64,000 bases of DNA from Urechis unicinctus. Lineage: Eukaryota; Annelida; Polychaeta; Xenopneusta; Urechidae. Shown piece by piece: positions 1-14,649 of this stretch; positions within the stretch are counted from its first letter, which is position 1, and each line of letters begins with the position of its first letter. The notes below the pieces were generated by a model, which was not told the origin of the DNA, made no database searches, and saw only the letters and a program-made list of their open reading frames with translations. The position numbers were made by a program, and so were the translations under genes. The stretch is from assembly GCA_034190875.2 (NCBI GenBank), contig CM067353.1, positions 33,819,175-33,883,174 on the forward strand, written 5' to 3'.

Positions 1-3000
1 TGGGGCCATAAACCTATACATTGATAAATGACACAATTCACTTTTCCCTAAGCGCTCATTTATATCTATATGCGTAGTCATGGACGACAGACTAGGATGA
101 GACTAGAAATCCAGGGCTTCTTCAACCGATTATGTTTTACAAATCACATTTTGTTATTATGCCGGATATTATCCCCCGAGGTCTTGATATGTTTTATATT
201 GTGTCAATATCGCGGCACGATAAAACATGTCAGGGTTAAGTGACATCCCATCCTAGTTATGTATCAGCAACATTGCTGATGGCACAATATAGTTACCCCA
301 AAAATACAAAAAATAAATTGATGGTAATGAGGAAAAGACATGGTACGAGTTGACCCTGGCATCGTGCTCCCTTTATCCTACACCCAGTGCATACACACAT
401 ATAGTTCAGCTGTTTCATATAATATAATCTTGAAAACAAAAAAAATAATTATATACATACATTAACATCTTTTTACTCTATGAATCGTACTGAGTTCCTT
501 GCAATTAATGGATTATTCACATTTTGTTTCATGTGGCCTGTCATATCAACTCCTCCGTGGGTATCATAAATAATTACTCTCGTGCTATTACAGCTGCACC
601 AGAGGATTGAGCACTATTTTTGATATTACAATTGAATTTTCGGAGTATATTGAGTGATATTTGCATTGGAATATGTATTTTCGCTATGCGATTTTTGGCT
701 TGAAACACAATATCTCTTAGGATTTTTGTAAGCTTGGTGCACATTGTATGGAGCTGGTTATCAACAATAAACATATGCAATGGCATGTGCATGGAGTATT
801 ACTGCTCTACGATGCTAGGCTTCATGAAGGGTGGGACATAAGTTAAGTAAACCAATCGATGCCTCGATCGTTCATTTACGTTATTACACATAGTCAAATA
901 TCAAAGTATAGTGTCAACTGCAAACCTTCCCTTTGTAATTGTTATGATGTATGATTGATACAAATATGTTTGATTTCTACGGCAATGCTAAGGGACTTGC
1001 TTTGTGACTGTCAGAGCAGGCTCAATATTCTGTTCCCTAGTGACAATTCTCATCCCAGTGATACATGTTGCAATCAACATCTTCACCCAGTTACTAAAGC
1101 AGGTTACATAAGTATTAGCATACTTAATAGTAATGCCTCGGAATATTATAAACGAGTTAACATTCTAGCAAGACGAACTGCAGTTACTATGTTTCGCAAG
1201 AAGAAAAGACAATTCGTACCATGATTTCAACTGTTTGAATCAGGCCGTATGATTTGTGATGTCGATGGTTCACCCATAATATATAAATTTATGCTTTAAA
1301 CGAAGGAAGAGTGTCATAGCGGCGCCGAGCCATTGTATACATTGGTGTAATGTACAGAGCGGCGCTCACTGTTCGAAGCGTTAATTCTCGTTTTAAAACG
1401 TGTATCATCACATGGTTTGCTGAGGCACTGTCAGCATAGATTCCAACTGACGCATTCTTTTGAATACGCAAATCGCATCAGACAGTATATCGTGTCTTTT
1501 TATACAAGCTTGATATCTTTATACTCCAGGAAAATGGTGTTAATACTGAGCATTTACTGATTTGCTGAATAGTATCTAGCTGTAGTATGGTATGTGAGGT
1601 ACCATATTGCCGATCGAACTGGTTTTCATTCTTAAAGAACCTTTTACTCAAATATATATTGGGCAATGGTAACTAAAAACCTGTCAATATTATGAAATAA
1701 TTCTTAATTAATAATGTTTACTATGTTTACCTTCAAATATTCTTGCTTAAAAGTGCACGCCCACCTGGCATACACTTGCCGCTTTTAAAGGACCTGAGAG
1801 TTATGAATAGTCATATCAATTGAAGTCGAAACTTGTGTTACCCCATCTAACAGTATGCATGAACATACTTAGAGCTTTAAAACAACCATCCACAGATGAT
1901 TGTACACGGAAGGTGATGCATAGTTTGAAATGCAAACGTTCTGCAGTAATCGGATAAATGGTACTGCGTTGGTCCACATTAACATAATAAATCATATAAG
2001 AGCTATCTTTGTTTTGAAAGGTGCGTCACGTAAGGTATCTTACTGGATTTGGCTCCGATGAAGGCAGCAATCATGTTTGGTAAATCAGTCTGACTCTATA
2101 TAGCACAGTAATAATATGCATAATATTGAAATATCATCACCGACAGATGAGTGTCTAATGTATGTTCTTACTATATGTTGTCATGTAGGCGCCATTGTGG
2201 ACGACCAAATACATAAAGCACCTAAATGTTGCAGCCTAAGCAAATCAACATATGTTGCAATACAACCAGAGAAGACTACCTTATACCAAGGAATGAGCCC
2301 ACAGCTTCGATTGCTTATAACAGACGCAATTGTATTCAGTCTGCGCTACACCCAATATACCATTGTGTTTGTTCCACAGCACCCACTAATGTGTGCTGCA
2401 ACATGAATCTGCAATGTAACTCGTAGCGTGAGTATTGTCTCCCCCATATGATGGGTCCCAAAAGGTCCATCTGGGGCAATAAGTGTTGATGGCTTTTGTG
2501 TAGTGCACCGTAAACATTACCTCTCTAAGTTATAGTAGAAAGGGTCAATGCATTTATAGGAAGATAGTATATACACCCAAGTCCAGCATATGTGTTACTT
2601 ATATTCGAGGCTGATATATATATATATATATTGGTTGCTTATTTATAATTTCAACATCATTATCAAATAATCATACGCTTTTGTTTTCAATATTAAGCTT
2701 GGGTGATAGCATTTGGTTCAAGTATTATAAACAGTACAAGCTTTATTTAACAAGTAATGAATCTCAGAGTTTATCGATATATCCTTAAGAAATGTAATTC
2801 CTATCCAGCTGGTTTACATCGGTTGTCATTACACCAACACTGAATACATAATTCGCATGTTAATTGTGCAGATCCTCTGCTTTCAATATACGGTGCTAGA
2901 TAGCATCAGTGTAGCCTTATGTACTGAACGTATAATAACAGCTCGATTCATATCAAATCACTCACTATAACCCGTTAGTAGGTCCTCTCAGGGAATCATT

Positions 3001-3530
3001 ACATTCAGTCGTGTATTATTAGGATTAACGTCATATATTCCTTCATCTATATACAGCCGGGCAACATGCTGCTTATTCCCCGAAATAATTAGTTCAGAAT
3101 GATATTTATGATCTAATAAATGCACAACAAATACGTGTTTGTCGATTATTATTTTGGCTACATCTTGTTTGGCCTCTTGAAGTTTGATGACAATAATAGT
3201 TAGCCTTTTTGGAAGTACACTTAACTGGATACATGCACACCTCACACCAAGACATTTGATGTTTTGTTAATATCAAGATGGTGAAGGATCAGCATCACGG
3301 AATATAAGTAACAAACGATCTGAAGTACTTTGTGTCGCTGTCTGAATCAATATCTGTAATCACAAAGCATCATAATGCAATTCTTAAAGCTCGTTATGAG
3401 TCATTTCGTGTAATTTGTCCTCAAGCGATTCATTTTCAATCATGTCGCATGTGGCAAAATTACCAGTCTCATTCCAATATCTCGTCAATTTGCGGTGACA
3501 TTACGAACATTAAATTATACGACTATCTAA
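1..3530. other. Gene-free AT-rich DNA
   Basis: No reading frame longer than about 100 codons and no recognisable protein motif is present on either strand. A short TA run lies near 2,615-2,632. Parts (for example 1,130-1,260 and 3,340-3,450) look like very diverged copies of modules seen more clearly at 4,440-4,520 and 5,420-5,520, so this is probably a decayed edge of the repeat array that follows. I see no RNA gene here. Confidence 0.6.
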
Positions 3531-6500
3531 TATGACAGCCACGATTACGGTGGAAGTATTAAGAAAATGTCAGTCTGTCATGAAGTCTGTTTCTGCATAT
3601 AATACAACGATCTGAATTTAAATCTTATTCTGTTTAGACCCTTGTCCAATGAATTCATGCATATCACTATGCTGTTAACCTGAATAATAGAATCTTAGCA
3701 ATTTATGATTTGTGCGCAGTGTATTTGCAGCATTGCGTAATTGGTTATGCTAGCGAAATTTGATCACATCGGCACATAACGTCTTCTACTTAATACTCGA
3801 AAATGTAAGGTTACCATAAAACACAATTCTAGAGCCTGGGATGAGATCATGAAGTATCCCAGCCACGTGGATTGTCCGGCTGTCATGCAAAGAGCATTAC
3901 TATTGCGCTTGACTGACCTACAATAGAGGGCCTGATGTGATTTGTGCTACATTTGGCCGACAGTCCAAGATCGAATATACCGCTCTTTTGACTGCCATTA
4001 TAACCGGCTTTGTCTCACAGTGTGCTGATTGTTATATTGCTAAATCATCATTTTGTACCGAACAATTCGAATTAGACATGAGCCTTTCCCTTTGATAATA
4101 GAAAGATATATTTTTCTCTGACGTCTGATATGATCGGCATCTGATATAAAGTCAGTATGAACATAGTGCAAACCTGTTATGATGTAATGGTTAGAGCGTT
4201 CAGGAGCATGGGTTTAAGTTAACAGAATTGACAGTTGATAGCCTAAAGCGTGGTTAATAAAATGTCTATTGTCAAGGTTTAGTGCCCCTCTCATCGCAGC
4301 AATAAATGTCGCAATAAAATCTCCCGGCAAGTTCATACAGCAAGGTACAGAGGTATTTGCGAGATTTATCAGAATGAATTTTAATAACGCACCCTATAAG
4401 GACATGAACAATATGACATTCTTGCAAAAAGCACCGTGCTTACTTTGTAGTTTATTGCGCAAGATCGAACGACAATTCACGCCATGATTGGTTTATGCTC
4501 AGACCAAGTCGCATGTCGGGTGGTTTTTTTTTGGTCAAATATTGTGGGATGTATTTTCGCATCTTTAGAGAACAAGCATTTTCCGTTTATGATTTTTAAT
4601 AGGTCAAATGTGCGCGTATGCTAAAACAGTGATTTATGTTTATGTTAGTAAGCATCTTTTATAGGCGATGTTTTTCTTATTGGGTCGTGAAATGGGTAAT
4701 TTGTTTCCCATTTTGCTCCAATTTAGTGTAAACTTTGATATAAAAATATATGTAAATCACCAAAGTAGTGATGATGAGGACGATACGAAAACCCACGTAG
4801 TTTGTGGTCTGTCGTGAATACTGTAATATACAGGTGACATTAACGTCGTATTGTGAAGTTTGGTGTAGAGATGTACCCGATACTCACTTGAGATGACGAA
4901 GGGGAAGACTCGAACTGCACGCGTAGGGCTTAGAATAACTTCATTAGTTTGCCTAAAATGCTGGAGAGAGATGTGCTGAGCTTTGAGTCGTCCTGGATTG
5001 AACTTATTTTAAAATTTACAGGTGATTCCCACAACGACTTATGCACGCCATCCCAAATCTCATGGGACACGCATTAGTCTGGATGGTGAAGACTGAAGTC
5101 GCTCGTGTTTAGGATATGGGGTATACAGTTAGTAAGGTGGGAGGTGGCAGGTGTCACAAGTGGATCTGGGAAGCTGGGGTTTATAATTAACATAAGCTGT
5201 GGGGGGTTATTCCATCAAACTGATGACTGAGAGGGTACGTTATGATGTTGCAGGGTTCGCTGTCAATTTGGCACTCAATATCAATTGCTAGCCTCCATAG
5301 CGCTACACTTAGAATACTTCGTGTTGAGATGTGACCAGAAAAAATCATCGTTAATATCTTAATGGTGAGGGATAGGAATACTGAAACATGAGTGACAAAT
5401 GGTCTGTAGTACATTATGTCATTGCTTGAATCCATATCTATAATCGAAAAACGTCATGACGCAATTGTTCATTGGGTCGTATTTGATGAATGTCCTGCCA
5501 TGATTACTTCAGGATCCATTTGCCTTTGAACATGTAGCTTCGCAATATTTCATTCTATGCATAGTTATGTTTGGTCTTTGGCGCCATGCTTAGAGTCAGC
5601 GGTGATATAATACGTAATATCTATGGTTTTATGCCTTGTTGACTAAATTGATTTGGTCATAGATGACGTCGGGTTAGTAAACTGATTTTGTGGTGTTATG
5701 CTGGAACATATCAATCGTTGGTAGACGTTGCAACCCCGTCCTATGATAGTGGGTCACAGAACACAATAACAGCATAAATGCTAAGAAAATATTTTACACC
5801 TTAAGTTAACGAAGGTTTACGAGTGAAGCATCAATAGCCTTTCACACCATGGTAGATTTTTTGATTTTGCGTTTTTAAATAAATACTTATCATGGTATAA
5901 CGAGGGGGTTATACATCTGATTCGATTTAATCTTTTCCATTTGTAAACATTTATTTCATAACCCTAAAGAATCAACTTTAAAGTTTCACAGCATCGTGTA
6001 GAAGTCTCAGCTCAAATCATGCTTAATTGCATAGCTGTTAGTATACAATGATATATGCGGTAACAAAATCTAAATCGTTTGTATGCAATGGCACACAAGT
6101 TTTGGCATTACAAAATGCTCAAAGACAAAAATGTTATGATAAAAAGTATGTTGCATTACTACAGTATTCTCGTTTGTGTATTAGCCTCTTTTCAAATTTT
6201 CAAGTAAAAGGCCCATTTATGTTACGCCCATTACGGTTTGATACGTTTGGCTATGATGTCTACGAAGGCGATGCGATTATATCGTGGTTGAATATGTCTT
6301 AGCTTGTGGAATACGACCAATAAACCTTGGTGTTACAATGCAGCAAACCGGACGCACAATGACCACCATGAGTGACCTGATGCATGGAAAGCATGCGTTT
6401 TCAATTGATTTGTTAATCTCAGACATGCTTACATTTCCATGCACAGCGGACCAGTTATTTACACATAACCTTCTATGTTGTCTATGCCCTGTTTTGAACG

Positions 6501-9500
6501 GTGCAATACCACAACGGACCACTAATTGATTGCATGGCGCAATGGGCATAAAAATTAGGAGATAAAAGCACTTATTTCATGATGTATATGTCTATTGTGA
6601 TGCTTAAGTTAAATGTACACTAATGGATTTCCTCTGAATGTAATTTGTCCTTGGTAGGATATGTGCATGTAAACAAAGCATATTATAGGAAGCTATTTGT
6701 AATATATATGAAAGGGGCGATACGGACACTCTGGTTCAGGTAATTTTTGTTTATTACTTGGTTGCCGCATTTTGAATTATTTCTCTTATGCTTATACAGG
6801 TGGATCAGCTTTGCCTAGTAAGTATTTGGCACAGTTAATGGCATTATGACGCTCTACTTGCGGTATGCGGTACATGTTGAGGATAGTTGCATCACGCTAT
6901 AGGGTTGTTCTTGCGTTGGAATGAATACTATTTATGTATTAGCGAGTGCTTTTGATCGTTGACGAATCATGACAGTGCAGCACTTTTTCAACACATTAGC
7001 CAGCCAATATTTGACCGCAGAGTAATTGTGAAACTGGATGCCGTATCAATGCGCTGTCATACGTACGTATGATATTAACAATATTGGCCTGGATGTAACT
7101 CAGTTTACTATGGTATGCACAGAATACCCGATTCTAAAAGATATTTTAAAATATCATTTGTTTTTAATGTCAGATACGCATCTTCACATTTGAAATAATG
7201 AGGGGATGAGACATGTATTCAAAGAGGTCTGCATATAGGGTAGTGTGGAAAGCACGTGGACACACATGCACATGTATTTCATGCAGGCAGTAGTATCCAT
7301 GCTGTCAGGTTCCTCGAATCGAACCCTGTTACATGGAATATGATGATTATTCTTACGTACTACAAAAGAGTATTAATGGGTGCTTGCAATTAAGGAAGAC
7401 AATCACTGTCAACGCAAATTAACAATGAATATCTGCATTTAATCGTATTTATTGTCTTAAAAAGCTGATGTGTACAATAGCAGAAACTGATTACTGACAA
7501 TATTAGCTAGTATATTTAAATACATGACGCTTAGATTTAGCAGAAATCCTGAGTACAATATGTAAGAATAAATATTAGTCAAACAAAGGCTAAACTGAAC
7601 CTTAATCTAAGAACATTCACTTGCAAAATAATCAACTGCAGGTAAGGAATTGTTCAGTGGTCACCATTACTTTGTTATATGGACAGTAATAACCTTCACT
7701 ATTATGTAGTATTGAAAGTACCATCATTGTTTGTTGCGTAACATGTGATCAGGGTATTGAAAATAGCTTTCAAATGTTTGGTCGTTCATTGGGCCATTCA
7801 CGGTATTATAATGTGTGTTTCAAACTATTATAAAGTTGTTCGAGGTCTTGATGTTGTAATGATTATGTGATAAAGATGAAGGAGTAAGATCAAGTTATAA
7901 ATTCTTAGATGTTTTATAAATCACAGAATTGCTTCCGGGATAATGCAATGCAAAACGTCAATATTCTTTCGTGTTGCATAACCGATGTATAGCCAACTTA
8001 AAATTTCACCGAATGTCGGAACTTTGTCTCCGTCAGCGTCAGCGTCTTTGCATGATATAAGTTGGCTGTGTTAAACAGACACACTATTGTTGAACATATG
8101 CAGCTCACATGAATAGAACCACTTCAAAATTGTTTAACATTGTGCGCAGACGCAAATGATGTAATGCTCGTTGTAAATATTTAATCACATTGATCTATTT
8201 ATCATCTTTATAACCAAAGAAAGCGTTTGTACAAAAGCAACTTTCTATGCACGAATGGTTTAACAAATGACTTAATTGTAGAATGCTTCTTACATATTCA
8301 GTTTATATGTGATACACAAAGGAAGTAATATAGCAAGAACGTGGGTGCATGAAGTATTAGAGGTTACATTGATTGAAACTCCAATATGTTTGGCCGAACC
8401 TAATCATCGCACGTTAATTGGTCAATATATTGGCATATAATGACGGCATTATATTGTAATTTTTGGCCACAATTATTGAATAAGGTGTATGACACTTTTT
8501 TGGAAAACACAAGCATGACTTGAATAAACAATCTGTGCCTCTGAGGCATACAATCACCTGCATCTGATACCATTTAAACAGTTGCCTGGCAAGAGCGTTC
8601 GGGTCCATGCTTTCTAATCTACAGAACTGACATGTGATAGCCTAAAACGTCCATGGCTAATGCTTGGCTCCATAGAGACAGATCATCACCGCAGTCAATG
8701 TCACCATTAAGATCTCCAATCCCATTCCTGAAGTACTGAGGATTAAAATTGCTTTATGGTATCGCCTCGGAATAACTGTAGCGGTCCATGATTGTTTTAT
8801 GCTTGAATCAGGTCGTATTTTAGGCTTGAATTTTTCACGATTGCTGAACCACCATTAATATTTACCACATTTTCACGTACAGTTAAACCATCTCTGCGTG
8901 CTACCACTTGCTTTTTATGTGCGTTTTACGGGTAATATGTGCATGCATAATACGACAACATTACCTTGTTTAAATTAGTAAGCGCCATTTGTAGGCAATA
9001 TTTAATTTTAGTGGTCCTTAAGATAGAAAATTAATCTCCTAATATAGTTGTTATTCATCGAATTGAAATATGATCAAGGTGGAAATTCATTGTGTAGAAC
9101 TGGATACAACTTAATGCTATTATGATCACAATGACCGACGACAGGATGCCTGTTTGAATCGTTCACGATATGCTCCACTGTTCCAAACTTTGTATGTGTT
9201 TGTATGTGAATTAAATTCGTTTACAGCTACGACTGAATTCGACTGGCAGTGACAGTAACAAAGAAGAGAACGGTCACTGTCAGGGTTCATGTCGCTCTCA
9301 GAGGATCTTTTACGACCATATTCAAAGATTGGACCACTATATGATGTGATCACCCAAGGCATGAGAAACCAGTTAGGTTGTCTTACGTTTAAATCGAAAA
9401 TGAAACAAAAATAACTCACATTGAATTGCGCAGTATTTTTCTGCATAGGTTGAAATGATACATTACAGCGACGAAATATAAAATAGGATCAATTTAGATA

Positions 9501-12500
9501 ACCGTAGGATAAACAGCACGACAGGTACTCGATCAGATCAACTTCTTTAGTGGCTTGATTTCATTGCTCGAAAGTATCAGATTACCCTGAAAGGATTTTG
9601 TATCGACCACAATCTAGCAAGTGCATTGATACCGTGCTTGGCAAAACAACTTTGCGACGGCTGATTTAATTGTGTTCATCATCTGACCGAGATGAACCCT
9701 AGAGTTGCACAAATTGCTCACCGTCTTGTATTACTAAAAGTAATTTTTACGCAAGTGGTAACAAATGAAAGTTATTCCAACAACAAGAAGCAGAAGAATT
9801 AATGTCCCCCCCCCGTATTTCAAAGGTATTTAACGCAATACAAAGCAGAAGAATTCATGAGGGTGCAACTAACATTTGAAGGCACATGGATGAAGGAACC
9901 CCAAAAGCTGACCTCGGTGGAACGACTCTCTTCTATTGTGGGAGATAAACTAAATAAACTATCCATTTGATGAAGCGGTCAAAAGAATTGACCACCTGAT
10001 CAAAATAGGCATGCTGCTGCTTTGTTCATAACCCGAAATACAACAATACCGGCTGATTAAAATCCAATTAAACGACAACAAGGCACATGAATGAATGAGC
10101 CACAGAAAGCGAATAGCCAGATTAAGATGGCTTTGAGTAATGAAATTCGACAATTTGGATTTGTTACATTCAATACTACGGTGCTGGGAAATGACAAAAA
10201 GACAGACGCCGTGTAGGAGATAGGTAGACTGACAGAAACAAGGAACTTATCAACGCAGTCCTAGACAAACAGAATTGGACTGGGCGTGTGCAGAATTACT
10301 CGCTAAAAGCTTCTTGCTTCAATGACGAGGTTATATTGATGACATCGCTAAACAATTTAGTAAAAAGGGTTGCCTGGCTTACGAACTACACCACGCTCTG
10401 TGTGAACTTGCAGCTTATTTAGAGCCAGCAACCATTAGCTATCGCTCTGCGGGACCTATCATATATAAGCGAATGCTCCATGAATCAAGTCTTTATTGAT
10501 TCGTATATAGCAAACACCCAGAACTGATGTTAATGCAAATGCAACATAGACCATTATTCCGCTTAAAGCAAACTTGGCCGTTAGGATTTGACGCCGTTGC
10601 ATCTCGGGGCAATCCCATGTTGTATTGATATGTATGCAAGATGGGCTGCAAATATAAAAAGGGAGGATGAAACCTCGAGGCAACGACTATTAATAAAGAG
10701 TTACCGTACTGTCCTTGAAACAGCCGTGGCCAGAAATACAAAATATTTAACCAATATAAGGATGTTATAGAATTAAAAGCGAATGGACTAGGCCTTAAGG
10801 TAATGGGCTCGATTTGTTACAGAACTGTCCGTGGGCTTGTAAAGGTAATTATGGTGTAAATTGAGTTTATGATCTAAACGCTCGATTTCGACATTACACC
10901 GTTGGTATTGTTAAGTAGCCATCTTGATTCCACTGCTAAAAGGTAGAGTTACAAATACGATTACAAAATCGTCCTTATTTATATCAAGATAGACATTTAG
11001 GCGTGTCAAAGGTCTAATTCTTAGTCGCTGTTTAATCCTTTGCAAGTTTATTTCCTGATCTATGGCGTTTGACATAAACTCCAACTGCTTTCTAAGCTCT
11101 TTGAGCGACACAGAACACCGTTGCAGATTAAGTCTTAATTGGCCCGTCGCACCCGAACCTTGAACTGTTCAATTAAGACCACGGTTATTATCATGCTGCG
11201 ACCCGATTGATAGACACTGCAACAGGCTGTCAGGTTCATAAGATGGCTTGCGCTCAATTATCGCTTAACCACTGACATAAGTAATGGATGCATGCTATGA
11301 ATCATATGCATCACACATAGCTGTTGTTGTTTCGTAGTGCAAGGGGCAATCAAACGGTTATATTAATGTCAGATACTTAATATTACATACAATACAGAAG
11401 TACAATCATAGCTTAACCATTGTTTAAAGAACCACATATAATATTGTGGCACCATTTTGCTTGAAATAAAGGCTCAAGGATTGTAACACGTTGTTTCCCA
11501 GCTATTGCAAGAATTATGAAAACAAGAACATTACGTACATTACGGAACAATCATATAAATGATTTACGGATGCACTGACCTTTCATCAAGTAATGCATAA
11601 TTCAAAACTCACTTTAAAGCAGTCAACGTTGTATATGTTAAACACGTTAAACTCTAACCTTCTATGTTACATAACTTGTAACAATGAACGTGCTATTAGA
11701 ACCAAATATTCGAAATACCGACAAATCTGTCAACTAAACATTTGATGATAAAAATGCTAAGCTCTACAGACATTGCACCGTAAAATGCTAATATCCTTAG
11801 ACCGTGCCCACGACAAATTGCGAACGAACAACCCTATCATGTATCAGCTCTAACCTAGTTAGACCGGGATCAACAAGCTTTAAACAAAACATTCTACTGT
11901 AGATGTCCCATAACTTGGGCATAATGACCACTAGTATTTTTAAGGTGAAGTAGCGTTAGAAAATGACTGTAATTGGTGCATTAGTATTGCAGTGTTGTTG
12001 CATGAGTAACGTGAAACTAATCTGTCACAGAATGCAAAGTACTAAAATGCACATGCATTATTTAGTAGATCAGGGTGCTGGGTGTTGTGAATTTTGTTTT
12101 GCTCATAGGAAGCGATGCCATATATTCGGAAATACTACATGTCGAGAGATGTATCTGCATTAATGCATGTTTCATGAAGGCATGTGTCATCCGTGTATTG
12201 CTGGAACAATGCCGACATTCACTCGTAGTGAAAAGTCTTCCATACTGTACGAGGCAAACCCATACCCACATATGCTATAACATCTGCCAAGCATATATGC
12301 TTGATGGTTTGGCACGTTATAATCACCACCATTGGTTCCACAACAAACCTAATTATTGGACTACTACCTCATAAAATCCATGCCTCTTATCTGCTATGTA
12401 ATCTATCGCTCTTGTGTGTCCTATTCATGGGAACAGTGATCTTAACCTGATTTTCAGTTTTGTACCCATTTACCCGGACGCCTATTAATTATTTTGCGTA

Positions 12501-14640
12501 TCCAAACACAAGAATCTTAATGATGTTAAATATAAAAAGTTATTTAACTCGGAATGCGGCCATGCAACATTCATGCGATTTATAACTCAAATAATCACAT
12601 TTAATGCTAACGTTCCAGATGAATTTATTAGCTTGATCCGTAATTTATACATTACGGCAAAGCTTACCGAAAGCTTTAGACAGTGCCGTTGTTATATTGT
12701 ACTATCTTAACATGGTTGATGTGTTTTTACCCGGGAGAATCATGTAAATCGTTAGAATCGTAGCCCCAATGGAATAATTAGATTTGATATATAAGGAAAT
12801 GTCAGTCGCGGTCACGGCGCTGTGCAACAACATTCTTTTTACTCTTAATTGTTTTGCGCGGTTTGTAATCCTGCGTACGTGAGACTCGTCATTCGGCGCA
12901 TGCAATGTAAAATTGAATATTATTAAGCTACTCCTTTGGCATGACAAGGAAACGTCCCTAGACAAATCTTGGTTGCCCAATACGTCATACCGAACATAAT
13001 TATCACTTATAATAGACCAGTGTTACTCCTTCGACCAAATACACAAATACTTCATACACATTGTGGAGCATTATTGCATATTCTTGGTTCATATATTTAG
13101 CCACTGTCTGCATTAATGCTATCCGTGAACTACTGTGATGATTTAGGGCTGACTCGATCGCTATCAGCTTTGCGATAAAATCTGCTTTTCGCTGGACTCA
13201 TCCTATCTTACAGTTAATGTAAATCGTTTTCGTACAAAACAAATCCCTTTGCGTGATATGACACAATGGTCTGTTTATACTCCTGACCCCCAAAGTCAAC
13301 AAGCAGGTGCAAATAAGAGGCAATGTGCCCAGGGCCGTTTAGAAGCAATACTGAGACGCACTCACCGCGTTTAATACATATTTCTATTATTTATTTACCG
13401 TAAAGGATTCAGCTTTCAGCCATATAAGTCACAGGGTTTTCATATTAAACTGCATTCCTATCCGTAAGACGTCACATATCCAAGCAATAAAAAGGAAAGG
13501 AATTTTGATTCGTAATTCTCAAAGTGCTATCTTACAGGGTTATATGGTATCATAAACGTGTAATTGCTTTATTTATCAACGGCACGAAAATACGAAGGGA
13601 TTCACCCTACTAGGATTGCTTCAAGCTTTTTAGATTACAATGATGGATGTCAATGACACCATTCATATAATGTCATCTGCCCCAGAGTACTTCATAACCT
13701 TAATCATTTTCGACCTAGCTGTGCTGAAAACGTTATGATACCGAATCAACCAATTGTAGCCGAATTATCAATTGCTCCTTCATTGTGAGTATGGAAGCAT
13801 ACATTGTTATTTTCTTAAACACCAGTATCAATGTACGGACATTTTCGTTTGGAAAATGATGCTCCATATGTATTCAGTAAGTTGACTGCGTATGGCGCGG
13901 AGCTGATGATACACCAGGAACATGACAGATCTATTGATTGCATTATTTTGTTACATTGTTAAGGAAAATTATCGTACGTTGATCGATTGCTATCCTGTTA
14001 TATCATCATTGTTGATCAAACATCTTACAATGGATATGAGATCATCATAAGATAGTACCAGGAATTATGTACTTTTTGGGCATGAAACAATCGGCATCTG
14101 ATACAAGTTGGTAACAACAAATTGCAAACCTGTTATAATTTGCAATTAAATGGTTCAGGCATTCTGGCGCATGAGTTGTGATTCACGAAACTTACGCGTT
14201 ATAGTACAAAACGTGGCTAATTGTATAAGTGGTTCTATGTTGCATATCTCTCAGCTAGTTCCTAAAGCAAGGTTCCGCGGCAAAAGCGTGATTTATCGTT
14301 AAGCACAGCTCACAACGTTTTCAGCAATATGGCATTCTTGCAAATAGACCGTGCTCACTCTGTTACTTATCCCGCAATTACCGAGGACTATATTCATGCC
14401 ATCAGTGGTTCATGCTTAGATCAAGTCGTATTTCATGGGGGGCCCACCTCATTGATGAACCAACGCTATATTCTAGTATGTGCCAATTATGGACTTTTCA
14501 CGGGTCATACGTGCATGTTTAAAACATTATAAACTTACTCGCCATTGCTATAAATATAAAATACCACCCGCTCTATCGTCATTTATTTCCAACCTCCCCG
14601 ATGTTATTCATGTAATAGGTAAGTAGTATAGAGAGTAGCA
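3530..14640. repeat. Q0: old diverged copy of the large Q repeat unit
   Basis: This non-coding stretch is colinear with the younger Q units downstream. About 3,545-4,900 matches 28,757-30,130. About 4,900-5,300 matches 30,190-30,620. About 7,540-9,500 matches 30,730-32,800. About 9,460-10,760 matches 32,790-33,950, and about 11,110-13,700 matches 35,280-37,870. Similarity is clear by eye but interrupted by many substitutions and indels, so this is the oldest copy in the window. The segment 5,480-5,770 resembles P (26,240-26,530), and 14,080-14,450 is another diverged copy of the 4,120-4,520 module, so the unit itself grew by older internal duplications. No supported gene lies in it. Confidence 0.7.
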
Positions 14641-14649
14641 ACACCGTGG

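Noticed and set aside
7318-7340. B-box-like GGTTCGATTC on the minus strand
   Set aside because: There is no A box at the right distance and no tRNA fold.
9805-9816. Poly-C run, and poly-C and poly-G runs at 53,128 and 51,897
   Set aside because: Simple homopolymers; noted only as possible sequence-error spots.
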